Assembly (NCBI GenBank): GCA_938004815.1
Contig: CALKVR010001135.1
Coordinates: forward strand, 1-21,694
Direction of reading: 5' to 3'
DNA from: an uncultured Polyangiaceae bacterium
GTDB lineage: Bacteria > Myxococcota_A > Polyangia > Polyangiales > Polyangiaceae
Length of the DNA stretch: 21,694 nucleotides
Made by a program: the position numbers and the translations under genes. Within the stretch, counting starts at the first letter, position 1; each line of letters opens with the position of its first letter. The notes below the pieces were generated by a model. It was not told the DNA's origin, did no database searches, and saw nothing but the letters and a program-made list of their open reading frames with translations. Positions 6,798-14,128 of the stretch are shown one piece after another.

Positions 6798-8468
6798 TCA
6801 CCCGTCCTTCTTCTCTTTGTCGACCTTCTTCTTCGCGCCCTTCTTCTTGTCCTTTTCCTTGGGCTCCTTGTCCTTGTCCTTGGGCTCCTTGTCCTTGTCG
6901 TTGGGCTTGTCCTTCTTCTCGTCGTCGCTCGGCTCTTCGTCGTCGAGAGGCGTCTTCTCGAAGCCCAGCTTCTTGATCCAGCCCTTTTCGCCGGTGCGGC
7001 CGGGCTCACGCTGCTCGGTCATCGCGCCCTCGGCGCCCCCCGGGCCCTGCGTCATGACCAGGTACTCGTCGACGGTGTACTCGGCGTGCGTGTCCTCTTT
7101 CACCTTGGGCTTCTGATCGTCGGGGCCGGTGCCGACGGCGACGATCTGCGTGGTGGGCGGGTACTTTTCTCTCCACTTGGAGCGCTCGGCGTAGGAGCCG
7201 TCACGGACGAGGCGGGAGGCCGTCGCCACGAAGCCAGGGATGCCGCGCTGAACCACGACGCGCTCGCCGGCCGCGAGCTTCTCGGTCTCGCGCTCGACCT
7301 CTTCGAACGGGAGCACGTCGTCGATGCGGCGGAAGTAGCTCACGGTGAGCTTGCGGGCCGGGCCCAGAATCTCGGCGCGCACGACGCCGCCCGCGACCTT
7401 CTCGTGGAGCACCACCGGAAAGTCGAAGGGGTTCTTGAACCGGTAGTTGATGTTGGGGTAGCTGACGGTCGCATCCAGGCCCATGCGGATGTAGCTCGAG
7501 GGGCGCGAGTGGGGGTAGCGCTCGACGATCTCGAGCCCGGCAAAGAACGCGGCCGCGTGGAGCGTGCCCGATATCTGGCACGTGCCGCCGCCGATGCCGT
7601 CGACCAGCTCACCTTGCGCGATGACGGGTGCCACCCGAAAGCCGTTGGCCTCGTCGCGGGGGCCGACCACCGCGTTGAAGTCGAGCTCCTCACCCGGCAT
7701 GAGAACGAGGCCGTCGAGCTTCTTCGCCGCGAGCCGCAGGTTGTACGTCCGGTGCTCGTCCTTCTTCGACGGTGAGTAGCGGGTCTCGAACCAGCCGAGC
7801 ACGGTGTCGAACTTCACCCCGTCGAGCTGCGAGGCGACGCGCTTGGGGACGACCTCTTCGACCGCGACCTCGACCTCGGTCTTGCCGCTGCGGAACGCGG
7901 TCTCGAGCCGCGCGAGCGTGCCGTAGACGTCGAGCCGGTAGCCGATCTGTTCGGGGCGGACCTTGCGTGCCTCGAGATCGATCGCAGCATCCATCGACGG
8001 CTTGTCGACCTCGGCCTTGAGATCGACGAGGCGCGAGAGCGCGCGCTCGCCGTCGATGCGGAGCGGCAGAGGCACGTCGACGGGCTCATCGGAGCGACCG
8101 GCGGCGGCGCGCGCGCGGGCGAGCACGCTGCCGGGCACGACCGCCTCGTTGATGAACTGAGAGAGGCGCAGGCGATCGATCTCGAGGCCGAAGTCGGCGC
8201 GCGAGACGGCCACGCTGCGCCCGTCGGGCAGCTCGAGCTTCACCTCGGCCAGCGCGTAGCGGCGCACCATGTCGAGCGCTTGCCCCACCGGATCTCCGGA
8301 GGTCGAGAGCGCGTGTCCGGCGACGCGGAGCGCGGGCGGGGCCGCGACCTCGACCGGAGGCGGAGGTGGAGGCTCGCGAAGAAGAAGCGCGGTGGTGGCG
8401 CCGCCGACGACGAGGATGGCGCCCATCGCCACCAAGTATCCGTGCGAAAACGCCGAGCCGATGCCCAT
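6798..8468 (-). CDS. VanW/G5-domain envelope protein
   Basis: The product is 556 aa. One N-terminal membrane anchor (about residues 11-30) is followed by a Pro-rich stretch. A region of about 45-210 resembles the putative peptidoglycan-binding repeats usually found before VanW domains. The VanW domain runs from about 225 to 358: FETRYSPS, NLRLAAKKLDGLVLMPGEE, FNAVVGPR, GGGTCQISGTLHAAAFFAGLEIVERYPHSRP and GLDATVSYP are all family hallmarks. A G5-like segment follows (about 385-448, ending KYPPTTQIVAVGTG). The last 50 residues are Lys/Asp/Glu-rich with a 7-residue repeat. VanW domains are tied to cell-wall metabolism, but no reaction is established. The split of the N-terminal domains is approximate. 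The gene lies 33 bases after uvrC and 61 before coaBC on the same strand. Confidence 0.88.
   Translation of the reverse strand: MGIGSAFSHGYLVAMGAILVVGGATTALLLREPPPPPPVEVAAPPALRVAGHALSTSGDPVGQALDMVRRYALAEVKLELPDGRSVAVSRADFGLEIDRLRLSQFINEAVVPGSVLARARAAAGRSDEPVDVPLPLRIDGERALSRLVDLKAEVDKPSMDAAIDLEARKVRPEQIGYRLDVYGTLARLETAFRSGKTEVEVAVEEVVPKRVASQLDGVKFDTVLGWFETRYSPSKKDEHRTYNLRLAAKKLDGLVLMPGEELDFNAVVGPRDEANGFRVAPVIAQGELVDGIGGGTCQISGTLHAAAFFAGLEIVERYPHSRPSSYIRMGLDATVSYPNINYRFKNPFDFPVVLHEKVAGGVVRAEILGPARKLTVSYFRRIDDVLPFEEVERETEKLAAGERVVVQRGIPGFVATASRLVRDGSYAERSKWREKYPPTTQIVAVGTGPDDQKPKVKEDTHAEYTVDEYLVMTQGPGGAEGAMTEQREPGRTGEKGWIKKLGFEKTPLDDEEPSDDEKKDKPNDKDKEPKDKDKEPKEKDKKKGAKKKVDKEKKDG
6861..6912. repeat. 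21-bp tandem repeat in the vanW-like gene tail
   Basis: Two nearly identical 21-base units beginning GGGCTCCTTGTCCTTGTC (6861-6881 and 6882-6902) are followed by a partial third. On the minus strand they encode the 7-residue repeat DKDKEPK in the charged C-terminal tail. The repeat is in frame. Confidence 0.85.
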
Positions 8469-8501
8469 CGCGCGGCATCTTGGAAACCCGGGGCCCTCCG
8501 G

Positions 8502-10499
8502 TCAAGTACCGGGCTCGGCCGGCTCTTCGGGCTCGGCCGGTTCTTCGGGCTCGGCCAGCTCCGAGGGGGCGCGCCAGCTCAGGATCGCGGCGACGTGCCG
8601 TTTGTTCACGCCAGGGACGGCGAGCAGGGCCTCTTCGCTGGCGGCTCGGATGCCCTCTACCGAGCCGAAGAACTTGAGGAGGGTGGCGCGGGTCTTGTCG
8701 CCGATACCGCTCACGTCGTCGAGCACCGAGCGCATCCGCCTCGACGCGCCGAGCTTCTTTCGGGCCTCGTTGGCGAAGCGATGAGCCTCGTCGCGGGCGC
8801 GGGCGAGAAAGAACAGCGCGGAGCTCGAGCTCTTGAGCGGGATGCCGTTCTTCTGACCGGGCAGATAGACGCGATCGACGAGCTTGTCGCCGGTCACGCT
8901 CTCGCGCTCTTTGGCCAGGCCGACGATGGCGAGGTCGTGCAGCCCCAGATCGCGCGCGGCGGTGAGGGCGACGTTGAGCTGGCCGCGCCCGCCATCGACG
9001 ACGAAGAGATCGGGCAGCTCCCAGTCGGCGTCCTTGGTCGATGCTTCGTCTTTGGCTGCCTTGCCGCGCCGAAAACGCCGCGCGAGCACCTCGTACATGG
9101 CCGCGTAGTCGTCGCCGCCCTCGGTGCTCTTCACGTGGAAGCTGCGGTACCGCTTCTTGTCGGGCGCGCCGTCTTTCACCGCGACCACCGCGCCGACGGT
9201 GTCCCCGCCGCCGAGGTGCGAGATGTCACAACACTCGATGCGCCGCGGTAGAGTCGGCAGTCGGAGCCGATCGCGGAGCTCTTCGAGCCTGAGCTCGACG
9301 TCCTCGGCCGCGCGCTCCTTGGACTTGTAAGCGTGGCGAGCGTTCTCGTTCGCCATGTCGAGGAGCTTCTTGCGCGGGCCGCGCTGCGGCACGAGGAGCT
9401 CGACCTTGCGCCCGCGCCGCTCGGAGAGCCAATCGGCTACGCCCTGCGCCACGTCGGGCAGCACCGGCACGAGCACTTCTTCTGGAATCGGGCCGCGATC
9501 GCCGTCCGAGCCGTAGAACTGGGCGAGAAAATTGGCGAGCACCTCTTCGTCGGGGAGCTCGATCTTGCGCAGCGAGTAGCTGACGGTGTCGGTCACCCGG
9601 CCCGCGCGAACGAACAGGACGTCGATCTCGACGTTGGCTCCCTCGCGATAGAGGCCGATGACGTCCTGGTCGACGTCGCTCACCGCGACGACACGTTGGT
9701 TTTCGCGGATCGACTCCACCGCGCGGAGTTGATCGCGGTAGACGGCGGCGCGCTCGAATTCCATCGCGTCGGACGACTCTCTCATCAGCCCGCCGAGCAC
9801 CCGCGTGAGCTCGTCGTGACGGCCCTCGAGAAAGAGCGAGACGGCTCGGACCTGAGAGGCATAGCCGCCGCGGTCGATCTCGTAGACGCAGGGCCCCGGG
9901 CAACGCTTGATCTGGAACTGCAAGCAGGGCCGCTTGCGAGACGCGAAGTCGGCGTCGGAGCACGTGCGCAGGTTGAAGTGCTTGTTGACGAGGTGCAGGG
10001 TGCGGCGCGCGCTCGTCGCCGAGTGGTAAGGCCCGAAGTAGCGCGCGCCGTCGGGCGAAGGGCGGCGCACGGTCTCGAGGCGAGGCCACTCTTTCTTTTC
10101 GTCGAGCCGCAGACAAAGGAAGTCTTTGTCGTCGCGGAGCTTCACGTTGAAGCGCGGCTGGTGCTTCTTGATCAGCTCGTTCTCGAGGACGGCCGCCTCT
10201 TTCTCGGTGCCGGTGACGACGGTGTCGATGTCGGCGACCAGGCGGCGCAAGAGCGGGATGAAGTAGCGCGCGTCCGACCCGCCCTCTTGAAAGTAACTAC
10301 GCACACGCGCGCGTAGGCTCTTGGCCTTGCCGACGTAGAGGACGCGTTTTTCCTTGTCGAGGAAGACGTAGCAGCCCGACGACGGCGGCAAGCGCGCGAG
10401 CTTGCCCAGGACGACGTCCTCTTCGGACGGCGCCGTCGTCTCCGTCAGCTCTCCCCCCTCGCTCGGCGAGGGGGGTTTGGGGGGTGAATGAGCAGCCAT
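8502..10499 (-). CDS. uvrC: UvrABC excinuclease subunit C
   Basis: The product is 665 aa. It makes the dual incision in nucleotide excision repair after UvrAB damage recognition. Domains in order are as follows. The GIY-YIG nuclease spans about 40-118 (GCYVF...VLYVGKAKSLRARV). A four-Cys motif follows (C180, C192, C200, C204), the positions reported to hold an iron-sulphur cluster in E. coli UvrC. The UVR motif lies near 228-262. The RNase H-like nuclease has D425 (CCDISHLGGG) and D502 (FVVDGGRGQLN). A C-terminal helix-hairpin-helix pair spans about 593-640 (VSGIGDKTRATLL, VPGVNKRHVAAIL). ATG 10499 is the only ATG close to the domain start. It adds a Pro/Ser/Glu-rich leader of about 38 residues that contains a palindrome. 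The C-terminus ends in a short repetitive Glu-Pro-Ala tail. The gene sits 33 bases before the VanW gene. Confidence 0.97.
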   Translation of the reverse strand: MAAHSPPKPPSPSEGGELTETTAPSEEDVVLGKLARLPPSSGCYVFLDKEKRVLYVGKAKSLRARVRSYFQEGGSDARYFIPLLRRLVADIDTVVTGTEKEAAVLENELIKKHQPRFNVKLRDDKDFLCLRLDEKKEWPRLETVRRPSPDGARYFGPYHSATSARRTLHLVNKHFNLRTCSDADFASRKRPCLQFQIKRCPGPCVYEIDRGGYASQVRAVSLFLEGRHDELTRVLGGLMRESSDAMEFERAAVYRDQLRAVESIRENQRVVAVSDVDQDVIGLYREGANVEIDVLFVRAGRVTDTVSYSLRKIELPDEEVLANFLAQFYGSDGDRGPIPEEVLVPVLPDVAQGVADWLSERRGRKVELLVPQRGPRKKLLDMANENARHAYKSKERAAEDVELRLEELRDRLRLPTLPRRIECCDISHLGGGDTVGAVVAVKDGAPDKKRYRSFHVKSTEGGDDYAAMYEVLARRFRRGKAAKDEASTKDADWELPDLFVVDGGRGQLNVALTAARDLGLHDLAIVGLAKERESVTGDKLVDRVYLPGQKNGIPLKSSSSALFFLARARDEAHRFANEARKKLGASRRMRSVLDDVSGIGDKTRATLLKFFGSVEGIRAASEEALLAVPGVNKRHVAAILSWRAPSELAEPEEPAEPEEPAEPGT
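8511..8556. repeat. 18-bp tandem repeat at the 3' end of uvrC
   Basis: Two and a half copies of an 18-base unit beginning GGGCTCGGCCGG (8511-8528, 8529-8546, partial 8547-8556) encode the EPAEPE tail of UvrC. The copies differ at one base. The repeat is in frame and outside the conserved domains. Confidence 0.85.
10453..10475. repeat. Perfect palindrome in the uvrC leader
   Basis: CCCCCCTCGC and its exact reverse complement GCGAGGGGGG are separated by three bases (TCG), giving a 10-bp stem with a 3-base loop. It falls in codons about 9-16 of uvrC as called, outside the conserved protein. A second G run (GGGGGG) lies just to the right. No T tract follows on either strand, so it is not a standard terminator. 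Confidence 0.8.
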
Positions 10500-10530
10500 A
10501 CCGCTGACGCGAGCAAGCGCGGCGTGATGG

Positions 10531-11406
10531 TCAGAAGACACCCACGAGCACCACGCCGGGCCCGACCGCGTCGCCCTCGCCGACGGGGGCTGGTACGAGG
10601 AGCGGCGGCGGAGGCCCCGGGGGCTCCGGCCGATTGGGCGGTCGCCCGTCGGGCGGGACGGGCGGGGCGTTGGGGTCGGGCGTGGGCACCATGAGCGGAT
10701 CGTTGGGTGGCGGCGGCGGCGGCTCCGGCGGGAGCGGCTCGGGCGGCGGGATGTCGCTGCCGTTCCAGCCCGAGGCCTCGCCGATGATCGATACCACGCC
10801 GTGCACGGTGAGCACGCCGGACCACGCCGCGAGCGCGATCCATCCTCCGCGGTACTTCTCGTCTTGCGCGGCCCGCACCGACGCGAACGCGGCCTCGGCG
10901 CCCATGAGCCCCACCTCGGGGATGGAGATCCAGAGCGGCGAGACGCGCTCGTCGGCGAACGCGCCCACCGCGGCGGCCGTGAAAGCGGCGTTGGTCCCCG
11001 CCAGCCAGCTGACCCCGAAGCGCTGATCGGGCGCGACCTTGCCGGGGGCACCGACCGTCCACGTCGAGTAGACCGAAAGAGCGTTGATCCAGGCGACGAC
11101 CGGGATGGCGAGCACGCTCACGCCTTCGTCGTCGTCCTCGGCGGCGAGGGCGGCCATGCCCACGTTCGCCGCGAGGGCCTGCGGCGTGGTGACGATCGAC
11201 TGGGCCGTCATCCACGCCTGGTCGGGCTCTTCGACCCGCGCGGCCGTGCCCCCGGAGTAGGCCGTGAACGTCACGTCCGTCCCGACGAGCAGCGCGGCGC
11301 CCACCACCCCGAGCGCGACGAGGACGTCATCGTCCGCGTGCGCTTCTGCGGTCGCGGTGAGGGCCACCACGAGCGTCGCTGCGGCGGCCAGCCTCGGGCG
11401 GTTCAC
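10531..11406 (-). CDS. Unknown exported/membrane protein with Pro-rich tail
   Basis: The product is 291 aa and I do not recognise its family. A signal peptide is likely (RPRLAAAATLVVALTATAEAH, cleavage near Ala24 before DDD). About five moderately hydrophobic Ala/Val/Gly-rich segments follow, the clearest being VLVALGVVGAALLVG and WIALAAWSGVLTVHGVVSIIG. From about residue 219 the protein is more than one-third Pro, with PPPEPLPPEPPPPPP and similar runs. It ends in Val/Gly and a terminal Phe. The GTG start overlaps the TGA of the upstream TPR gene in GTGA, so translation is probably coupled and the two products may work together. The stop is 31 bases before uvrC. The reading frame is supported by the signal peptide, the overlap and coding bias. 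Confidence 0.75.
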   Translation of the reverse strand: MNRPRLAAAATLVVALTATAEAHADDDVLVALGVVGAALLVGTDVTFTAYSGGTAARVEEPDQAWMTAQSIVTTPQALAANVGMAALAAEDDDEGVSVLAIPVVAWINALSVYSTWTVGAPGKVAPDQRFGVSWLAGTNAAFTAAAVGAFADERVSPLWISIPEVGLMGAEAAFASVRAAQDEKYRGGWIALAAWSGVLTVHGVVSIIGEASGWNGSDIPPPEPLPPEPPPPPPNDPLMVPTPDPNAPPVPPDGRPPNRPEPPGPPPPLLVPAPVGEGDAVGPGVVLVGVF

Positions 11407-12119
11407 CCGGACTTCCCGCGTTCGACGAGCCGCAGGTACATGCCGGCGATCTTGTGGTCTGGATCGAGGGCCAACGCCTCTCGAAACGAGCCCGCGGCCT
11501 CGACCTTACGGCCCTGCATGTAGAGCGCGATGCCCGCCTGCACGCGCGCGCCTGTGTACTTCGGGTTCACCTCGGCTGCCTTTTGGAACGCCGCGAGGGC
11601 GGCCTCGGTGTCGCCGCGATCGCGGAGCGTGGCCCCGAGGCGGACGTAGAGGTCGGCGAAGGCCGGCCGGAGAGCGACCGCCTTCTCGAGCTCGGTCACC
11701 GCTTCGTCGAGGTAGCCGGCGTCGGCGTAGGCCTGCGCGACCTCGGCGTGCATGTTCGCGATCTTGCCGAGCGCGTAGGGGTCACGCCCCTCGCCCGTCT
11801 CGGACGGCTGCGCGGTGGCGCGCACGCGCTCGTAGACCTCGCGCCCGCCCTGGTAGTCGCCGAGATCGTTGCAGCACACCACCAGGTTGAGGAGCGCCTC
11901 GGTGTACCGGGGGTTGAGCTCGACCGCGCGCTCGAACGCCTCGCGGGCGGCGCGAAAATCCCCGCGCTCGTGCCTGACGATCCCGAGCATGTTGTAGACG
12001 TCGGCGAAGCGGTCGATCTTCTCGATGACCTGGAGGAGCAGGGGCTCGGCGTGCTCGAACTCACGCCGTTCGAAGTGCTCACGCGCGAGCACGAGCTTGT
12101 GCTTGAGCCGCTCGTCCAT
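11403..12119 (-). CDS. TPR-repeat protein
   Basis: The product is 238 aa, almost entirely tetratricopeptide repeats and likely cytoplasmic. Repeats with the usual W/L-G-Y-A-F-A-P spacing run from about residue 7 to the end: REHFERREFEHAEPLLLQVIE, VYNMLGIVRHERGDFRAAREAFERAVELNP, ALLNLVVCCNDLGDYQGGREVYERV and ARVQAGIALYMQGRKVEAAGSFREALALDP. TPR domains are scaffolds for protein-protein contacts, so no reaction can be assigned. ATG 12119 was chosen because repeats begin directly after it. The open frame upstream is low-complexity and antisense to the M23 gene. There is no Shine-Dalgarno. The bases just before ATG read CTCCTCCT. It leads the eight-gene minus-strand run and overlaps the next gene by 4 bases. 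Confidence 0.88.
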   Translation of the reverse strand: MDERLKHKLVLAREHFERREFEHAEPLLLQVIEKIDRFADVYNMLGIVRHERGDFRAAREAFERAVELNPRYTEALLNLVVCCNDLGDYQGGREVYERVRATAQPSETGEGRDPYALGKIANMHAEVAQAYADAGYLDEAVTELEKAVALRPAFADLYVRLGATLRDRGDTEAALAAFQKAAEVNPKYTGARVQAGIALYMQGRKVEAAGSFREALALDPDHKIAGMYLRLVERGKSG

Positions 12120-12127
12120 AGGAGGAG

Positions 12128-12133
12128 AGACTA
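12128..12133 (-). promoter_or_regulatory. Candidate -10 box before the TPR gene
   Basis: TAGTCT on the minus strand ends 8 bases before the ATG at 12119. No Shine-Dalgarno lies between; the gap is CTCCTCCT. The spacing would give a leaderless or near-leaderless transcript for the first gene of the long minus-strand run. No convincing -35 is visible. Confidence 0.3.
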
Positions 12134-12244
12134 CTCGAGAAACGCCCCGCCGCGCGCGTGGGGAGCCTGCGGATCCGTTCACCGGTTTGCGCGCTCTCTG
12201 GCTCCCGAGGTTGCCGCGCCCGGCCGAGCTTGTTACAGGGCGCC

Positions 12245-14116
12245 GTGGCCGAGGAAGTCGCATCTCGACCTTCGCGCAGGCTGGCTCCTCCGGCCTACCC
12301 GGAAGATCCGGCCAACAGCGCCCGGCGCCGCGTCCTCGAGTCGCGCCTCCCCGCCAGCCCCGAGGCGGGCGCTCCGCCGTCGAGCGCTGCGCCCGCGGCG
12401 CCGGCCGAGGCAACCGGCTCGGCCGCGCCCCCCGATCGCGCCGAGCCGCGCCCGCCGACCGAGGCGTCGGGGCCCGCCGCGCCTCCCCGTTCGCCGCGGG
12501 CGTCGCTGGTCGCCGGGCCCGAGCCTCTCGGCGCCTCACTGTCGCTCTCGCCCCGCATGACCGCCCTCTTCGGCGGCCTCTTCGGCCTCGCGACCGTCAC
12601 CACGATCATCGCGCTCTTGATCCAGGGCGTGCCCCCGCGCGACGACCGCGCCCTCGACAGCGCCGCCGCCGCGCCCTCTGCGAGCGCGAGCGAGGCCGCG
12701 CCGGCCGATACGGCGGCGCGCCCCAAGAAGCGCGAGCGCGTCAAGGTGCCGGGGCCCTGGCGAATCGCCGACATGGCGAACGACGCGTCGGCCCGAGTGG
12801 TCGAAGACAAGGTCGGCTCGCGTTCGTTCATCACCGCCCTCGGCGACAAGGGCGTGCCCAAGGACCAGATCTACCGCATCCTCAAGGCGTTCGAGGGCGT
12901 GCGGAAGTTCGACAAGAAGAACCGATCGGACCGGTTCGTCGTCGCGATCGACCGCGACACGAAGCGCGTGCGCGCCTTCGAGTACGTCGTGTCGGCGCAC
13001 GAGGTCTACCAGGCCAAGGAGGTCGACGGCATCCTCACCGCGAGCCAGCTCGACATGAAGCTGGCCGAAGAAGAGGTCGTGGGCGCGTTCTACGTCGGCA
13101 AGAACCTCGCGAAGTCGATCGAGTGGGGCGGCTTCGAGCCTGCGCTGGCCAAGACGATCGACGAGGCGCTCGCCGGCCGCATGTCGACCGAGGGCTTCGA
13201 AGAGGGCGGCACCGTCAGGGTCATCGCGACCGAGGTGACGGCCCTGGGCGAGTTCGCCAACTACAAGAAGCTGGTCGCGCTCGAGTACCGGCCTGCGGAC
13301 CCGTCGGCGACGCCGGTGCGCGTGTACACGTTCGACGGCAAGGGTGCGCGCGGCTACTTCGATGACAAGGGGCGTCAGCCCGACGGCAGCGGGTGGGCCT
13401 CGCCCGTCCCTGGTGCGCCCATCACGAGCCGCTACAACCCGAAGCGCATGCACCCGGTGCTGAAGAAGGTCATGCCCCACAACGGCACCGACTACGGCGC
13501 CGCCACCGGCACGCCCATCTACTCGGTGTACCGCGGCAAGATCACGCAGCTCGGGCCGGCTGGCCCCTGCGGCAACATGATCTCGATCGCGCACCCCAAC
13601 GGGATCGAGAGCGGCTACTGCCACATGTCGAAGTTCGCGCCCGCGCTCAAGGTCGGACAAAAGGTCGGCACGCGACAGCTGATCGGTTTCGTCGGCACCA
13701 CGGGCCGCTCCACCGGCCCTCACCTCCATTTCTGGACCAAGCGCGACGGGAAGTTCTTCGACTCCGAGACCCTCAAGATCGACGGGTTCCGGGTGATCCC
13801 GGTCGACGAGCGCTCGGCGTTCGCTCTGCGCAAGGCCGAGCTCGACGCGCGACTCGACACGATCGCGCTGCCCGAACCGCCCCCGGCCGACCCGGTCACC
13901 GCCGGCTCGCCCGTGTCCAAGGTCGACGACGACCCGAACGCGAAGAGCCCCGACCCCGACGACAACGCCGAAGACTCGGACGACGAGAAGGGCGGCGGCG
14001 CCAAGGCGAGCGAGAGCAAGAAGGCCACGAAGCCCGAAGAGATCGATCCCGGCGACGGTGACGAGCTCGTCGGCCCCGACCTCGCCAACGTCCCCACCGA
14101 CAAGAGCAAGCAGTAG
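12245..14116 (+). CDS. Membrane-anchored M23 (LytM-type) peptidase
   Basis: The product is 623 aa from GTG 12245. An earlier in-frame GTG at 12158 would add 29 unconvincing residues. About 100 Ala/Pro/Arg-rich residues precede one membrane segment (about 105-126, MTALFGGLFGLATVTTIIALLI), so the rest is probably periplasmic. After a helical and beta region (including ALGDKGVPKDQIYRILKAF and a Peptidase_M23 N-terminal-like part), the M23 domain has the zinc motifs H412-x3-D416 (HNGTDYG) and H493-L-H495 (GPHLHFW), with GNMISIAHPNG and YCHMS between. M23 enzymes cut peptide cross-links in peptidoglycan, or regulate amidases when degenerate; here the zinc residues look intact. The last 60 residues are an acidic/Lys-rich tail. 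Pirin follows after 12 bases. The peptidase domain is firm; the exact start is less so. Confidence 0.92.
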   Translation: MAEEVASRPSRRLAPPAYPEDPANSARRRVLESRLPASPEAGAPPSSAAPAAPAEATGSAAPPDRAEPRPPTEASGPAAPPRSPRASLVAGPEPLGASLSLSPRMTALFGGLFGLATVTTIIALLIQGVPPRDDRALDSAAAAPSASASEAAPADTAARPKKRERVKVPGPWRIADMANDASARVVEDKVGSRSFITALGDKGVPKDQIYRILKAFEGVRKFDKKNRSDRFVVAIDRDTKRVRAFEYVVSAHEVYQAKEVDGILTASQLDMKLAEEEVVGAFYVGKNLAKSIEWGGFEPALAKTIDEALAGRMSTEGFEEGGTVRVIATEVTALGEFANYKKLVALEYRPADPSATPVRVYTFDGKGARGYFDDKGRQPDGSGWASPVPGAPITSRYNPKRMHPVLKKVMPHNGTDYGAATGTPIYSVYRGKITQLGPAGPCGNMISIAHPNGIESGYCHMSKFAPALKVGQKVGTRQLIGFVGTTGRSTGPHLHFWTKRDGKFFDSETLKIDGFRVIPVDERSAFALRKAELDARLDTIALPEPPPADPVTAGSPVSKVDDDPNAKSPDPDDNAEDSDDEKGGGAKASESKKATKPEEIDPGDGDELVGPDLANVPTDKSKQ

Positions 14117-14128
14117 CCTCGGTCGACG

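Noticed and set aside
5483..6976. 497-residue plus-strand open frame opposite coaBC
   Set aside because: The opposite strand encodes a clear CoaBC with all domain motifs. This frame has no recognisable domain and an antisense-type composition.
10470..10485. G-quadruplex from two G6 runs
   Set aside because: Only two runs are present, with no further G tracts nearby to complete four with normal loops. The hairpin with the C run is the simpler structure.
10500..11051. N-terminal extension of uvrC to 849 residues
   Set aside because: It overlaps the signal-peptide protein in another frame and is Arg/Ser/Pro-rich. UvrC homology starts after 10499.
12211..12238. Sigma-70 promoter for the M23 gene (TTGCCG...TTACAG)
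   Set aside because: The -10 matches consensus poorly and the spacing is arbitrary, so there is not enough to report it as a feature.
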